Below are positions 13,721 to 21,609 of a stretch of 22,673 bases of DNA, one piece after another. How positions within the stretch are numbered: position 1 is the stretch's first letter; each line of letters opens with the position of its first letter. The position numbers and the translations under genes are program-made. This DNA comes from an uncultured Clostridia bacterium (GTDB lineage: Bacteria > Bacillota > Clostridia > TANB77 > CAG-508). The stretch is taken from assembly GCA_934167685.1 (NCBI GenBank), contig CAKPLQ010000024.1, positions 1 through 22,673 on the forward strand. The letters run 5' to 3'. Below the pieces are notes generated by a model. It was not told the DNA's origin. It ran no database searches and was given only the letters and a program-made list of their open reading frames with translations.

Positions 13721-14980
13721 TTAATACAATCCTAAGTTTTCATATATTTTTGTTAATAGCTCATCTAATTCGTCATCTGTTGCATCATTTATTATTGTTG
13801 CATTATTGCTATTAATTCCTTCAATGTTAACATCTGTAGTAAATGTTTTTGAATTTGTGTAATTTAATGATATATCCATTTCATCTTCATAAGTATCAGT
13901 AGTTTTTACTCTTATTTCATAATTTTCTTCTACATTATTTAAATTATTCAAGTCTAACAAATTTTTATATTCAATTTTTGTATCTATTGATATTTTTCCA
14001 TCATCTTCTGAATCTGCATTTACGTTTATTGTATATACCAAATCATTTCCATTTTGTTCTTTTGAAATTTCAACTTTTGCAACTGATTTATTATTTTCTG
14101 GGTCATTCATTGTCATTTCTATTTTTTTAACGCTTTTTGACTCTACATATAATTTAATACATAATGCATTCTTATCACTTGTTTCTATATCTTTAGCTTC
14201 ATCAATTGCATCATCGATGCTATCTTTAAAGTCTTGTTTATCCATTGTTAAAGAAATTTTATTTAGTATAATATCATCATTTCTTAATGTTTCTAATATA
14301 TCAATCATTATCTCTGTGCATTTTTTATCAGTCATATTCAAAGTTAATATTGTTTGACCATCTATTTTTTCTTTGCTAAACAATTCTTCTTCTAAGTTGT
14401 TATTTAATATTGAAAAATATCTGTCTTTTAATGTCTCTAATTCTTCTGCCGTAAATTGACTTTTTTCGAAATCAATTTTATCTGGAACGTTTTCTGCATC
14501 TGCTCCAAATCTTTCTAGTAATGATTTTAAATTGGAATTTCTAACTGCTATAAATTTGCTGTCTAATAAGTTTGATTGTATTCCTATAATATCTCCATCA
14601 CGTCTAATCTTAACAGGTACATTGAATCCTTGAGCAAAATTCATTGTCATAGTTTGTTCTGCCAGTTTTTTATTATTGTCTACTTTTCCTTCAAAAGTTA
14701 TTTTGCTATTGTTTAACATTTGTACTGTTTCATCTTCGGCTCTAGCTAAACTATTTTCGCCTTGTGATTTTATAGATATTTCACCTTTATCTGTATATGG
14801 TATACTTCCCTGTTTTTTTACATATTCTAATACTTTTTCGTCTTCTACATTAGTTAAAAGATATTCAAAAAACATTTCTTTCTCTGATTTGAATGCATCT
14901 GTCGCAAAATATGCATATGCTCCTCCAATTCCAAGTAAAATAAGTACTATTAATAATCCTAATAAAATTTTCTTTTTCAT
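13721..14980 (-). CDS. Membrane-anchored extracytoplasmic protein of unknown function
   Basis: A 419-residue protein I do not recognise. The N-terminus is a basic stretch and one hydrophobic segment (about 4-26, ILLGLLIVLILLGIGGAYAYF) without a lipobox cysteine, so it is probably anchored and faces outward. The rest is soluble, acidic and beta-rich, with repeated strand patterns (NKKLAEQTMTMNFAQGFNVP, KKIEMTMNDPENNKSVAKVE, YEIRVKTTDTYEDEMDISLN). This architecture is common in anchored clostridial proteins of no known role. Start supported by AAAGGGGA 6 nt upstream. It has its own terminator at 13630-13663 and probably its own promoter inside the yebC terminator. Confidence 0.8.
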   Translation of the reverse strand: MKKKILLGLLIVLILLGIGGAYAYFATDAFKSEKEMFFEYLLTNVEDEKVLEYVKKQGSIPYTDKGEISIKSQGENSLARAEDETVQMLNNSKITFEGKVDNNKKLAEQTMTMNFAQGFNVPVKIRRDGDIIGIQSNLLDSKFIAVRNSNLKSLLERFGADAENVPDKIDFEKSQFTAEELETLKDRYFSILNNNLEEELFSKEKIDGQTILTLNMTDKKCTEIMIDILETLRNDDIILNKISLTMDKQDFKDSIDDAIDEAKDIETSDKNALCIKLYVESKSVKKIEMTMNDPENNKSVAKVEISKEQNGNDLVYTINVNADSEDDGKISIDTKIEYKNLLDLNNLNNVEENYEIRVKTTDTYEDEMDISLNYTNSKTFTTDVNIEGINSNNATIINDATDDELDELLTKIYENLGLY

Positions 14981-15009
14981 TTTTTATCCCCTTTCTTTTA
15001 TATACTTAT

Positions 15010-15038
15010 AGTTTATTACATTATAAAAAAACTGTCAA
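15010..15038 (-). promoter_or_regulatory. Possible promoter of the unknown membrane-anchored gene
   Basis: A perfect TTGACA (15038-15033) lies 17 bp from TAAACT (15015-15010) on the minus strand. The -35 is within the 3' arm of the yebC terminator. The -10 is only a 4/6 match. Confidence 0.4.
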
Positions 15039-15066
15039 TATTTTTATAAAAATCGACAGTTTTTTC
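15025..15066 (-). terminator. Intrinsic terminator after yebC
   Basis: Perfect 12-bp arms (15025-15036 with 15055-15066, ACTGTC flanked by A and T runs) are followed on the minus strand by a T run. It lies 20 bp after the yebC stop. The A/T runs on both sides would also let it work on the plus strand. Confidence 0.85.
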
Positions 15067-15085
15067 ATTAAATTTTTGAAATTTA

Positions 15086-15811
15086 TTATTCTTCCCAGTT
15101 ATGATATACATCCATTACATCATCTAGTTCTTCAAGTCTTTCAATTAATCTTTCCATCTTTTCAGCACCAGCTTCGTCTAAAACCACTGTTGTTGTAGGA
15201 ATCATTTGGACTTCTGCTTCTAAGAATGTTAATCCAGCATCTTCTAATTTTTCTCTTACATCTGAAAAATCTGATGGAGCTGTTGTTATTTCATATACTT
15301 CTTCTGATGAATCAAAATCTTCTGCCCCAGCATCTAATGCTGTCATCATTAATTCTTCTTCATCCATATCCGTTGAAGCTTTTTCTATAACTATTACTCC
15401 TTTTTTATCAAACATATATGATACACATCCTGTTGTTCCTAAGTTTCCTCCCGCTTTATCAAATACATGTCTTACATCTGCTGCTGTTCTGTTTCTGTTG
15501 TCTGTGTTCGCATTTACTATTACAGCAACTCCATTTGGTCCATATCCTTCATATACTACTTCTTCGTAATTTGCTGAATTTCCTTCTCCTGATGCTTTTT
15601 TTATTGCGTTGTTTATTGTGTCATTTGGCATGTTTGCAGCTTTACATTTTGCTATAACATCTTTTAGTTTTGAATTTCCTGCTGGGTCTGGTCCTCCTTG
15701 TTTTACAGCTATTAATAGTTCTCTACCTAATTTAGTAAATACTTTTCCTCTTGCTGCATCTGCTTTTCCTTTTTTGGCTTGTATATTATGCCATTTGCTG
15801 TGTCCTGACAT
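15086..15811 (-). CDS. yebC: YebC/TACO1 family protein
   Basis: Conserved protein of the YebC/PmpR family, long annotated as a transcriptional regulator; members are also linked to relief of ribosome stalling. The signature MSGHSKWHNIQAKKGKADA, GKVFTKLGREL, CKAANMPNDTI, YEGYGPNGVAVIV, NRNRTAADVRHVF and the acidic C-terminal domain are all intact. The length of 241 is standard. Ribosome site GAGGAGGAG upstream of ATG. It is monocistronic. Confidence 0.96.
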   Translation of the reverse strand: MSGHSKWHNIQAKKGKADAARGKVFTKLGRELLIAVKQGGPDPAGNSKLKDVIAKCKAANMPNDTINNAIKKASGEGNSANYEEVVYEGYGPNGVAVIVNANTDNRNRTAADVRHVFDKAGGNLGTTGCVSYMFDKKGVIVIEKASTDMDEEELMMTALDAGAEDFDSSEEVYEITTAPSDFSDVREKLEDAGLTFLEAEVQMIPTTTVVLDEAGAEKMERLIERLEELDDVMDVYHNWEE

Positions 15812-15887
15812 ATTTTCTCCTCCTCTTTATTTTTTTACTATATTATTTTCAAGGCTTTTATCCTTTATATTGTAATTTTCGTCTTTT

Positions 15888-15896
15888 ATTGTATCA
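15888..15896 (-). promoter_or_regulatory. yebC extended -10 promoter
   Basis: TGATACAAT on the minus strand is a TG-extended -10 hexamer (TACAAT at 15893-15888). The hexamer 17 bp upstream (TACACA, 15916-15911) is a poor -35, as tolerated by extended -10 promoters. Confidence 0.5.
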
Positions 15897-15982
15897 CATT
15901 ATTTCATATTTGTGTAGTATTTTTTAATAAATTCTATATTTTTAATATATCATCAGATATCATATTAACACCAACACTCATG

Positions 15983-16178
15983 CTATAAATTATATATTTC
16001 TTTTAATGTAATACTATTTTTACTCGCAATATCTTTTGCATCTTCATATTCTGGATAAATATGTTGCAAGTTGAAATTTTTCTCTTGGATATCTTTCTAC
16101 TAATGCCTGTCTTATAGCGTCTTCACTTCCTGCATATGCCCATGCTGTATCAAAATATGTGAATCCTGCATTTTTCCA
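15983..16178 (-). pseudogene. Fused relics: aldo/keto reductase fragment joined to LarC C-terminus
   Basis: From 16172 to 16062 the minus strand reads NAGFTYFDTAWAYAGSE... to EKFQLAT, the conserved second-strand/Asp-Tyr region of an aldo/keto reductase. A GGAATG ribosome-site-like stretch and ATG 16178 precede it, but most of the N-terminal barrel strand is missing. Then, in another frame, 16063-15983 reads YPEYEDAKDIASKNS and ITLKEIYNL and a stop. This resembles the C-terminal tail of LarC, the nickel-pincer cofactor nickel-insertion protein (typically PEYEDCK...LKEVY). Two genes have collapsed to about 200 bp. AKR identity: confident. LarC: tentative. Confidence 0.65.
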
Positions 16179-16209
16179 TTTTTATCATTCCTTTCTCATA
16201 ACATATAAT

Positions 16210-16330
16210 GCGAGTGCGATATGGAGCAATCGACATACTGGTATATTAATATGAAGATTGCGACACCAAGGTATAAAAAACAATATATTATTAAATTTCT
16301 AAAAATATATACTCTATTAATGTGACAATT
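16210..16330. mobile_element. MITE-like element, degraded copy 2
   Basis: Shares with 210-416 the run GCGATATGGAGCAATC, an internal hairpin ending in AGATTGCGACA, AAGGTAT and the inner arm ACAATATATTATTAA (16280-16294). The left arms are absent and the right outer arm is decayed. It lies between the aldo/keto reductase relic and the PAP2 gene. Confidence 0.65.
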
Positions 16331-16333
16331 AGT

Positions 16334-16981
16334 TTAATTAGTCTCTTTTTCTATTAAAAATTTATTAACAGCACTAATATAAATAACCAAATAAGATATT
16401 GATATCAAGAATCCACCTAAAACATCACTAGTATAATGCACACCTAGGTAGATTCTACTAATTCCAATCAAGCAAATCAGAACACTTAATAAACTAATCA
16501 AAATCCACTTAACATACTTATTCTCAACATATTTATAAATCAAATAAATTAAATAACCATAAATCGCCATACTAACCATAGAATGTCCCGACGGAAAGCT
16601 ATATCCTGTTTCTTCGATTATTCTATATTCAGTTGGTCTAGGCCTTTGTAACACTCTTTTTAGTAATTGATTTAAAATTGTAACAATAGTTAAATTTGCA
16701 AAAATTGATAACCCTATTTTCTTATTTTTTATAATTGTAACTAATAACACTGTCAATACTATCAAAAATATAGCCCCACCGAAATTCGTAACAAACTTTG
16801 CTATTGGTGTTGCAAAATCTGATATTAAAAATGTAGATACCATTTTATAGCCAATTATATCACCATTCATTATTTCTTTATTAAATACATCTTCTGCTAA
16901 TGCTAAGAATCCAATTAAACATATAAATAATATAATCCATTTTAAGTTTTTTACAATAAATTCTTTGATTTTTTCTTTCAT
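16334..16981 (-). CDS. PAP2-superfamily membrane phosphatase
   Basis: Integral membrane lipid phosphatase of the phosphatidic-acid/undecaprenyl-pyrophosphate phosphatase type. The three motifs are complete: KRVLQRPRP (motif 1), YSFPSGHSM (motif 2) and SRIYLGVHYTSDVLGG (motif 3, with the nucleophile histidine). About six hydrophobic segments; 215 residues is normal. The first ATG at 16981 has a weak ribosome site (AGAGGTAAGAA). Substrate cannot be told from sequence; undecaprenyl pyrophosphate recycling or phosphatidate are the usual ones. It is intact in a zone of decayed genes. Confidence 0.9.
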   Translation of the reverse strand: MKEKIKEFIVKNLKWIILFICLIGFLALAEDVFNKEIMNGDIIGYKMVSTFLISDFATPIAKFVTNFGGAIFLIVLTVLLVTIIKNKKIGLSIFANLTIVTILNQLLKRVLQRPRPTEYRIIEETGYSFPSGHSMVSMAIYGYLIYLIYKYVENKYVKWILISLLSVLICLIGISRIYLGVHYTSDVLGGFLISISYLVIYISAVNKFLIEKETN

Positions 16982-17016
16982 TTCTTACCTCTTTATCTTA
17001 TTGGGTTTCTTCCATT

Positions 17017-17302
17017 TTAAAAAATTATAAATGCAAATAATACATTTTTATTTTTTATGTTTGCATATTTTTCTACAGCCATATTATTGCCTACAAATAC
17101 TATATTTTTGCTTTTATTATTTTCTATAATTGGAACAATACTATCTAAAGATGAAAATCTTGTTTGTGTTTTATAATGAGTCCATTCTTTTTTTAATTTT
17201 CGAAAGTTTTGTTTATCGCTAAAATAGTTACATCATTACCTTTTTTTAAAGAACGTGCTAAATTTGAGCCAAGTACACCAGCCCAATAATTAATATTTTC
17301 AT
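17017..17302 (-). pseudogene. Ketopantoate reductase (ApbA/PanE) family relic
   Basis: ATG 17302 opens MKILIIG, then after a frameshift GVLGSNLARSLKKGNDVTIL, the NAD(P)-binding Rossmann start of the ApbA/PanE family. After a second shift and a deletion, SIVPIIENNKSKNIVFVGNN appears and the frame ends at 17017. The usual length is about 300 residues; here fewer than 100 remain. A degenerate gene with at least two frame changes. Confidence 0.8.
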
Positions 17303-17308
17303 TTTAAA

Positions 17309-17503
17309 TCATTCCTTTTCAAATGACTCTTCTTTGTATAATTCCATAACATCAACTTCTAACTTTTCTTGTAGGTCTGGTAATTTTGAAAATTCTATTT
17401 TATCTTCAACTTTTATTTGTTGTCTTTTTTCATCATACAGTCTAAATTCTATTGTTTTTGTTCCATTTTTTATTCTCTCAAATGGACTTTCATTTAATTT
17501 CAT
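17309..17503 (-). pseudogene. Truncated ASCH/PUA-like domain protein
   Basis: The 64 residues MKLNESPFERIKNGTKTIEF... RLYDEKRQ... IEFSKLPD match the first half of the ASCH (PUA-like, RNA-binding) domain, normally about 110 residues. The frame stops at 17309 just before the ApbA relic. ATG 17503 has no ribosome site within range. The frame extends upstream as IDILHK, with ATA at 17521-17519 about 6 nt after GGGAG, so the original ATG may have mutated to ATA. Probably a decayed gene, but a short expressed peptide is not excluded. Confidence 0.6.
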
Positions 17504-17529
17504 TTTGTGTAGTATATCTATATCTCCCT

Positions 17530-17925
17530 TTAATTATTAAATCTTAACAAATATCCATCTGGATCTTGCACTAAAAATTCTTTATCCAAAGAAATCTCAT
17601 CATTAACTCTATATTCATGAACTTCTAAATCTAGAAAAAACTTGATATCTTTTTCTTTTAGTTTATTATACATTTTTTCAACATCTAAAATTGTCATGCT
17701 TATATTAATGCCTCGACCATATGGATATTCAAGCTTTCCAGTATTCCAATTATTATTAATTTCTTCTATCATTATTTGATTTTCTTCTAATTGTAAAAAA
17801 CAAAATTTGTCTTCTTTTCTTTCATATTTTACTTGAAATCCTAAGTCTAGATAAAATTTTTTGCTTATTTTTATATTGGATACACTTAATTCAGGAATTA
17901 AACTATTAAATTTTATAGGTTTCAT
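17530..17925 (-). CDS. VOC (glyoxalase/bleomycin-resistance fold) family protein
   Basis: A 131-residue single-chain vicinal-oxygen-chelate protein: IPELSVSNIKISKKFYLDLG start, FCFLQLEENQIMIEE, and a C-terminal LVQDPDGYLLRFNN with the metal-binding glutamate replaced by RF. Members are lyases, dioxygenases or drug-sequestering proteins; the glyoxalase metal set is incomplete here (first His absent), so drug-binding/bleomycin-resistance-like or unknown binding is more likely. The frame is intact though its neighbours on both sides are relics. Confidence 0.85.
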   Translation of the reverse strand: MKPIKFNSLIPELSVSNIKISKKFYLDLGFQVKYERKEDKFCFLQLEENQIMIEEINNNWNTGKLEYPYGRGINISMTILDVEKMYNKLKEKDIKFFLDLEVHEYRVNDEISLDKEFLVQDPDGYLLRFNN

Positions 17926-17950
17926 ATATATAATTTTTCACACTCCTTAT

Positions 17951-18198
17951 CTAAGCCCTTTTTATTAAATCTTTATATTGCTCCACTAATCTATCATAAC
18001 TTTGTTTTTCTATATATTCATTTACCTCGTGCGCTGTAACAGGACCTACTCCTAATATGATTTTAGATTTACAATTCACAAAACTTGCTTCAGTCATAAA
18101 GTTAGCTGTTTTTCCTTATAATTTATAATATTTCTATTCTCTTTGTCTCCTATTGTATTAAATTTAACCAAATCTTTTAGAATCTGGTATTTTTCCAT
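17951..18198 (-). pseudogene. M20-family metallopeptidase relic
   Basis: After AAGGAGG, ATG 18198 opens MEKYQILKDLVKFNTIGDKENRNI, the N-terminus of an M20 (ArgE/DapE/CPG2-type) peptidase. The frame breaks, and a different frame supplies a C-terminal piece (FMTEASFVNCKSKIILGVGP, VTAHEVNEYI) ending at 17951. The middle, including the metal ligands, is deleted; about 80 of roughly 400 codons remain. Confidence 0.75.
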
Positions 18199-18215
18199 TT
18201 TGGCCTCCTTACTTG

Positions 18216-19382
18216 TTATTTTAATAAATTTTCAGCTAATTCATTTAATTTTTCAATATTCTCTTCTTTTAAAGTTGATTTTATAGTCACAACAGGCTCA
18301 ACTATTTCAACATTTTTCATTGTAGAAATAATCTCTTTCATACACCTTGCTGCATTAGGAGCCCAAGTTCCATTTTCTATAATTGCGACTTTCTTATTCT
18401 GATAATTTTTTTCTTTTAAATTTAACAATAAATCTCTCATTGGAGTAAATATTTCCATATCATATGTTGCTGATGCAAAAACTATTTTTCCATATCTAAA
18501 TGAATCTTCAACCGCTTCTGCCCAGTCTTCTCTTGATAAATCAGCTAGTACAACTTTTGATGCACCCTTTTCTTCTAAAATTTCTTTTAATTTTTCACAT
18601 ACTTTTAATGTATTTCCATGTATTGAAGCACATGCTATATATACTCCTTCACTTTCAGTTTCGTATTTACTCCATATATCATATTTACCAATATAATGTT
18701 CTAGATTTTCTCTCAAAATAGGACCATGTAATGGGCAAATTGTTTTTATATCTAATTGACTTGCTTTTTTTAATACAGATTGTACTTGCATACCATATTT
18801 TCCAACTATATTAAAATAATATCTTCTAGCTTCGCAGTCCCAATCTTCATCTATATCTAAAGTACCGAATTTTCCAAATCCATCAGCAGAAAACAATATT
18901 TTTTCTGTTTCTTCATATTCCATCATTACTTCTGGCCAATGTACCATAGGAGCTATTATAAAGTGTAATTTATGTTTTCCTAATTCCAAGGTATCTCCTT
19001 CTTTTACTTCCACTTTTCTTTCTTCTAAACCTTTAATATCAAAGAATTGAGGTAAAAATGCAAATGTTTTACTATTTCCTACTAATTTTATATTAGGATA
19101 TTTTTCTATTACTGTTCCTATGTTGTATGCATGATCTGGTTCTAAATGTGAAATTATTAAATAATCAGGCTCTCTACCATTTAAGGCTTTTTCTAAATTT
19201 TCTAGCCATTCATCTGTTTTTCTTTTATCAATTGTCTCCATTATTGCAATTTTTTCGTCCATTATTACATATGAATTATATGAGATTCCATTTGGAACTT
19301 TATATTGATTTTCAAATAAATCAATGTCTTTGTCATCAGCTCCAATATATATTATATCATTTGAAATTTTTACATCTTTCAT
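18216..19382 (-). CDS. A-type flavodiiron protein (O2/NO reductase)
   Basis: A two-domain enzyme that reduces O2 to water and/or NO to N2O, protecting anaerobes. The metallo-beta-lactamase-fold diiron domain has the first ligand cluster HLEPDH (His79, Glu81, Asp83, His84), then MVHWPEVM, FSADGFG and LCPLHGPI-like CPLHGPIL. A flavodoxin FMN domain follows from about 250 (ACASIHGNTLKVCEKL, ATYDMEIFTPMRD, NGTWAPNAA). No C-terminal rubredoxin domain, so class A; 388 residues is normal. Start: ATG 19382 with AGGAAG 9 nt upstream, beginning MKDVKISNDII. It lies 1 nt from the tag stop, an operon with the glycosylase. Confidence 0.95.
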   Translation of the reverse strand: MKDVKISNDIIYIGADDKDIDLFENQYKVPNGISYNSYVIMDEKIAIMETIDKRKTDEWLENLEKALNGREPDYLIISHLEPDHAYNIGTVIEKYPNIKLVGNSKTFAFLPQFFDIKGLEERKVEVKEGDTLELGKHKLHFIIAPMVHWPEVMMEYEETEKILFSADGFGKFGTLDIDEDWDCEARRYYFNIVGKYGMQVQSVLKKASQLDIKTICPLHGPILRENLEHYIGKYDIWSKYETESEGVYIACASIHGNTLKVCEKLKEILEEKGASKVVLADLSREDWAEAVEDSFRYGKIVFASATYDMEIFTPMRDLLLNLKEKNYQNKKVAIIENGTWAPNAARCMKEIISTMKNVEIVEPVVTIKSTLKEENIEKLNELAENLLK

Positions 19383-19383
19383 T

Positions 19384-19932
19384 TTATTTACTTCCTTTCT
19401 TATACATAAAACATTCTTTATCATGTGAATATATAACACCTATTGCTTGCAAATACGAATAAATAATTGTACTTCCTACAAACTTCATTCCTCTTTTTTT
19501 CAAATCTTTTGACAAACTATCTGACAACTTATTTGTAGTCTGATTGATTTCATAAATAATTTTATCATTTGTAAAAGTTCTTAAATAATTATAAAATGTT
19601 CCATATTCATTTTGAATTTTCTTAAAAATTTTACTATTATTTATAGTCGCATTTATTTTTAACTTATTTCTTATAATTTTCTCATTTTGTAATAATTCTT
19701 GAATTTTATCTTCTTTATAGTTACAAATTTTATCTATATCAAAATTATCAAATGCTTTTCTAAAATCATCCCTTTTGTTTAATATACATTCCCAAGATAG
19801 ACCTGCTTGAAAAGATTCTAAAATTAGCATTTCATATAAATATTTTTCATCATTGTTAGGTTTACACCATTCATTATCATGATATTCTACATATTTAGGA
19901 TTATTTAAATTACACCACTTACATCTTATCAT
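19384..19932 (-). CDS. tag: DNA-3-methyladenine glycosylase I
   Basis: Removes 3-methyladenine from alkylated DNA, starting base excision repair. The family opening RCKWC and YHDNEWCKP, the pocket motif LESFQAGLSW (with the catalytic-type Glu39) and the C-terminal KFVGSTIIYSYLQAIGV are intact. The zinc-snap ligands of the E. coli enzyme are matched by Cys4, His18 and a His-Cys pair in YSHDKECF. 182 residues is normal. Ribosome site AAAGGAACAG. It is followed almost directly by the flavodiiron gene, which suggests a joint stress-response transcript. Confidence 0.95.
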   Translation of the reverse strand: MIRCKWCNLNNPKYVEYHDNEWCKPNNDEKYLYEMLILESFQAGLSWECILNKRDDFRKAFDNFDIDKICNYKEDKIQELLQNEKIIRNKLKINATINNSKIFKKIQNEYGTFYNYLRTFTNDKIIYEINQTTNKLSDSLSKDLKKRGMKFVGSTIIYSYLQAIGVIYSHDKECFMYKKGSK

Positions 19933-19994
19933 AATGCTGTTCCTTTCTTTGGAATAAAAAATTTACATCTCACTTTATGATTTATTATTACATT

Positions 19995-20414
19995 TTAAAA
20001 TTTAAATAAATTTAATCCTATTTCTTTATCAAAATATCTATCTACTTTTCCATGTATAATGTCTATTACCATCTCACAAGTAGCACTTACTACTGCTTTA
20101 TTTAAATGTCCTCCAAATACTTCTCCTTTATCATTTCCTGCACTCATATGAATGTGTGTATAAAATTCACCATTCATTGTATTTATTGTTCCTGTTAATG
20201 AAACAATTTCAAAATTGCCTTTAAATTCATTTGAATAATACTTCTTTTCATCAACTTTATATACACCAACAGTAAAATCATTTGTTGCTCCTAATGCATT
20301 AATACTGGCTAACTTTATATTTTCTTGTAATGCTATTTCTTTTATTTTTTCAAGTATTTCTTCTCCTTTATCAATTCTTGCAATTATTTTATTTTCAAAT
20401 TTTCTATATTCCAT
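19995..20414 (-). CDS. PPC/DUF296-domain protein
   Basis: A 139-residue single-domain protein of the PPC (plant and prokaryote conserved, DUF296) family. The conserved histidine cluster is present: FYTHIHMSAGNDKGEVFGGH, followed by ATCEMVI. In the family these residues bind a metal in a trimer. Bacterial members are putative DNA-binding proteins, function mostly untested. A longer upstream frame exists, but ATG 20414 has GGGAGG 8 nt upstream and matches the family start MEYRKFENKI. It has its own promoter in the preceding terminator. Confidence 0.88.
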   Translation of the reverse strand: MEYRKFENKIIARIDKGEEILEKIKEIALQENIKLASINALGATNDFTVGVYKVDEKKYYSNEFKGNFEIVSLTGTINTMNGEFYTHIHMSAGNDKGEVFGGHLNKAVVSATCEMVIDIIHGKVDRYFDKEIGLNLFKF

Positions 20415-20442
20415 TTTATATACCTCCCTATTTATATAAATA

Positions 20443-20471
20443 TTTATATCACAAAAGCAGATAATTATCAA
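20443..20471 (-). promoter_or_regulatory. Promoter of the PPC/DUF296 gene, overlapping a terminator
   Basis: TTGATA (20471-20466) and TATAAA (20448-20443) are 17 bp apart on the minus strand, each a 5/6 match. The -35 is in the loop of the terminator that ends the pentapeptide gene, and the spacer covers the whole 3' stem arm. Confidence 0.55.
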
Positions 20472-20487
20472 CTAATTACCTGCTTTT
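20453..20487 (-). terminator. Intrinsic terminator after the pentapeptide gene
   Basis: Arms of 15 bp (20453-20467 with 20473-20487, AAAAGCAGATAATTA against TAATTACCTGCTTTT) have one mismatch. It begins 3 bp after the pentapeptide stop. It is nearly identical in arms and loop to 21812-21848. Confidence 0.8.
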
Positions 20488-20489
20488 GA

Positions 20490-21062
20490 TTATTTTACTT
20501 TAACACCTAATAAATATAACAAATCTATTGATTGTGATTGGTCGATTATAGCACCTTTTATGTCATCTATTGTAATTGCTATGCCCTCTATTATACTATT
20601 CGATAAATCTACATTTTTTAAACTAGTTTTAAAAAACTGTGCCTGAGTTAAATCAGCATTTTCAAAGTATATATTTTTTGCTGTTGTTTCTTGAAAATAA
20701 CTATTTCTCAAATTAGAATCTTTAAATAGTACATTTTCTATACTAGCCATTGCTAAATTTATATAACTTGCATTTGTTTCTATAACTGTTACATTATATA
20801 ATCTATTTTCTGCCATATCGCATCCTGACAACTTGCAATTATTAAATTCACATCTAATAAATGTATTTTCAATAAATTTAGTATTTGAAAAATCACAATT
20901 TTCAAATACTACATCTCTAAATGTTGCATTTTCTATTTCGCTATTCTGCATTCTTATATTGCTAAATTTACAATGTTCTATGTCTTCGTCTCTATCCATA
21001 TTTATTAAATCTATATTTTCTGATTCATTAAATTTAATTTTTTGAGGTTTTAATATATTCAT
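20490..21062 (-). CDS. Pentapeptide-repeat protein
   Basis: A 190-residue protein built of A(D/N)LxX-type five-residue repeats, for example CKFSN, NATFRDVVFENCDFSNTKF, RCEFNNCKLSGCDMAENRL, LRNSYFQ, ENADLTQAQF and LKNVDLSN. These fold as a right-handed quadrilateral beta-helix that can mimic DNA shape (Qnr/MfpA) or mediate protein contacts. No signal peptide, so cytoplasmic. The C-terminal 30 residues leave the repeat (DDIKGAIIDQSQSIDLLYLLG), a common end in clostridial members. Its start lies 29 nt inside the preceding gene, so the two are probably co-translated. Target unknown. Confidence 0.9.
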   Translation of the reverse strand: MNILKPQKIKFNESENIDLINMDRDEDIEHCKFSNIRMQNSEIENATFRDVVFENCDFSNTKFIENTFIRCEFNNCKLSGCDMAENRLYNVTVIETNASYINLAMASIENVLFKDSNLRNSYFQETTAKNIYFENADLTQAQFFKTSLKNVDLSNSIIEGIAITIDDIKGAIIDQSQSIDLLYLLGVKVK

Positions 21063-21525
21063 TTCTATTCTCCAGTTCGTTTTTATCTATAAAATCAATT
21101 TTTTCTGCAACATCTTCTCTTATAACATTTAGTCCAAGACAAACACAAATAACAAACATTCCAAATATTATATGAACTTTTCCCTTGTTATATCCATTTT
21201 TCTCTATGTACTCTTTTAAGTCTATTAATCCATCATCATATATTTTATCAGTGCTACCATCTTTATAGTATAATGTAAATTCCATGTTATTAAATGCTAA
21301 AAAATATTGAATTTTCTTTATTTGATCAAAATCTTTTACTTCTTTATATTGCTCACTTTTTTCAAATAATTTTTTTACACTTTCTCTATTCTTGTTATTT
21401 ACATATAATATGTCTCTACTCATTCCTTTTATTATAAAATATAAATTAAATATCAAAAAGAATATTCCTAGTGTAATAACAATCATAGAAATTGATTCTA
21501 TTCTTACTAATTTTTTTCTCTCCAT
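21034..21525 (-). CDS. Two-TM membrane protein of unknown function
   Basis: A 163-residue protein with membrane segments at about 12-33 (SMIVITLGIFFLIFNLYFII) and 118-134 (VHIIFGMFVICVCLGLNVI). Between them is a Lys-rich, probably extracytoplasmic loop with a short beta-like unit (FLAFNNMEFTLYYKDGSTDK). I do not recognise the family. The start follows GGAGAG and a good sigma-A promoter (21564-21593). Its 3' end overlaps the pentapeptide gene by 29 nt, so the two form an operon and may work together. Confidence 0.75.
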   Translation of the reverse strand: MERKKLVRIESISMIVITLGIFFLIFNLYFIIKGMSRDILYVNNKNRESVKKLFEKSEQYKEVKDFDQIKKIQYFLAFNNMEFTLYYKDGSTDKIYDDGLIDLKEYIEKNGYNKGKVHIIFGMFVICVCLGLNVIREDVAEKIDFIDKNELENRNEYIKTSKN

Positions 21526-21563
21526 AAATTTTACTCTCCAAAATTTAATCTTATTGTGAATAC

Positions 21564-21593
21564 ATTATATAACAATTCATATCTTTTTGACAA
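21564..21593 (-). promoter_or_regulatory. Promoter of the two-TM/pentapeptide operon
   Basis: TTGTCA (21593-21588) and a perfect TATAAT (21569-21564) are 18 bp apart on the minus strand. Confidence 0.75.
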
Positions 21594-21609
21594 GCAAAAA
21601 ATATATTTT

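Noticed and set aside
19383..19439. Longer flavodiiron protein starting at 19439
   Set aside because: It would overlap the end of tag and add non-family residues (MLYIHMIKNV); ATG 19382 has a good ribosome site and the family start.
20415..20471. Longer PPC/DUF296 protein starting at 20471
   Set aside because: The extension would be translated from the promoter/terminator region; ATG 20414 has a strong GGGAGG site.
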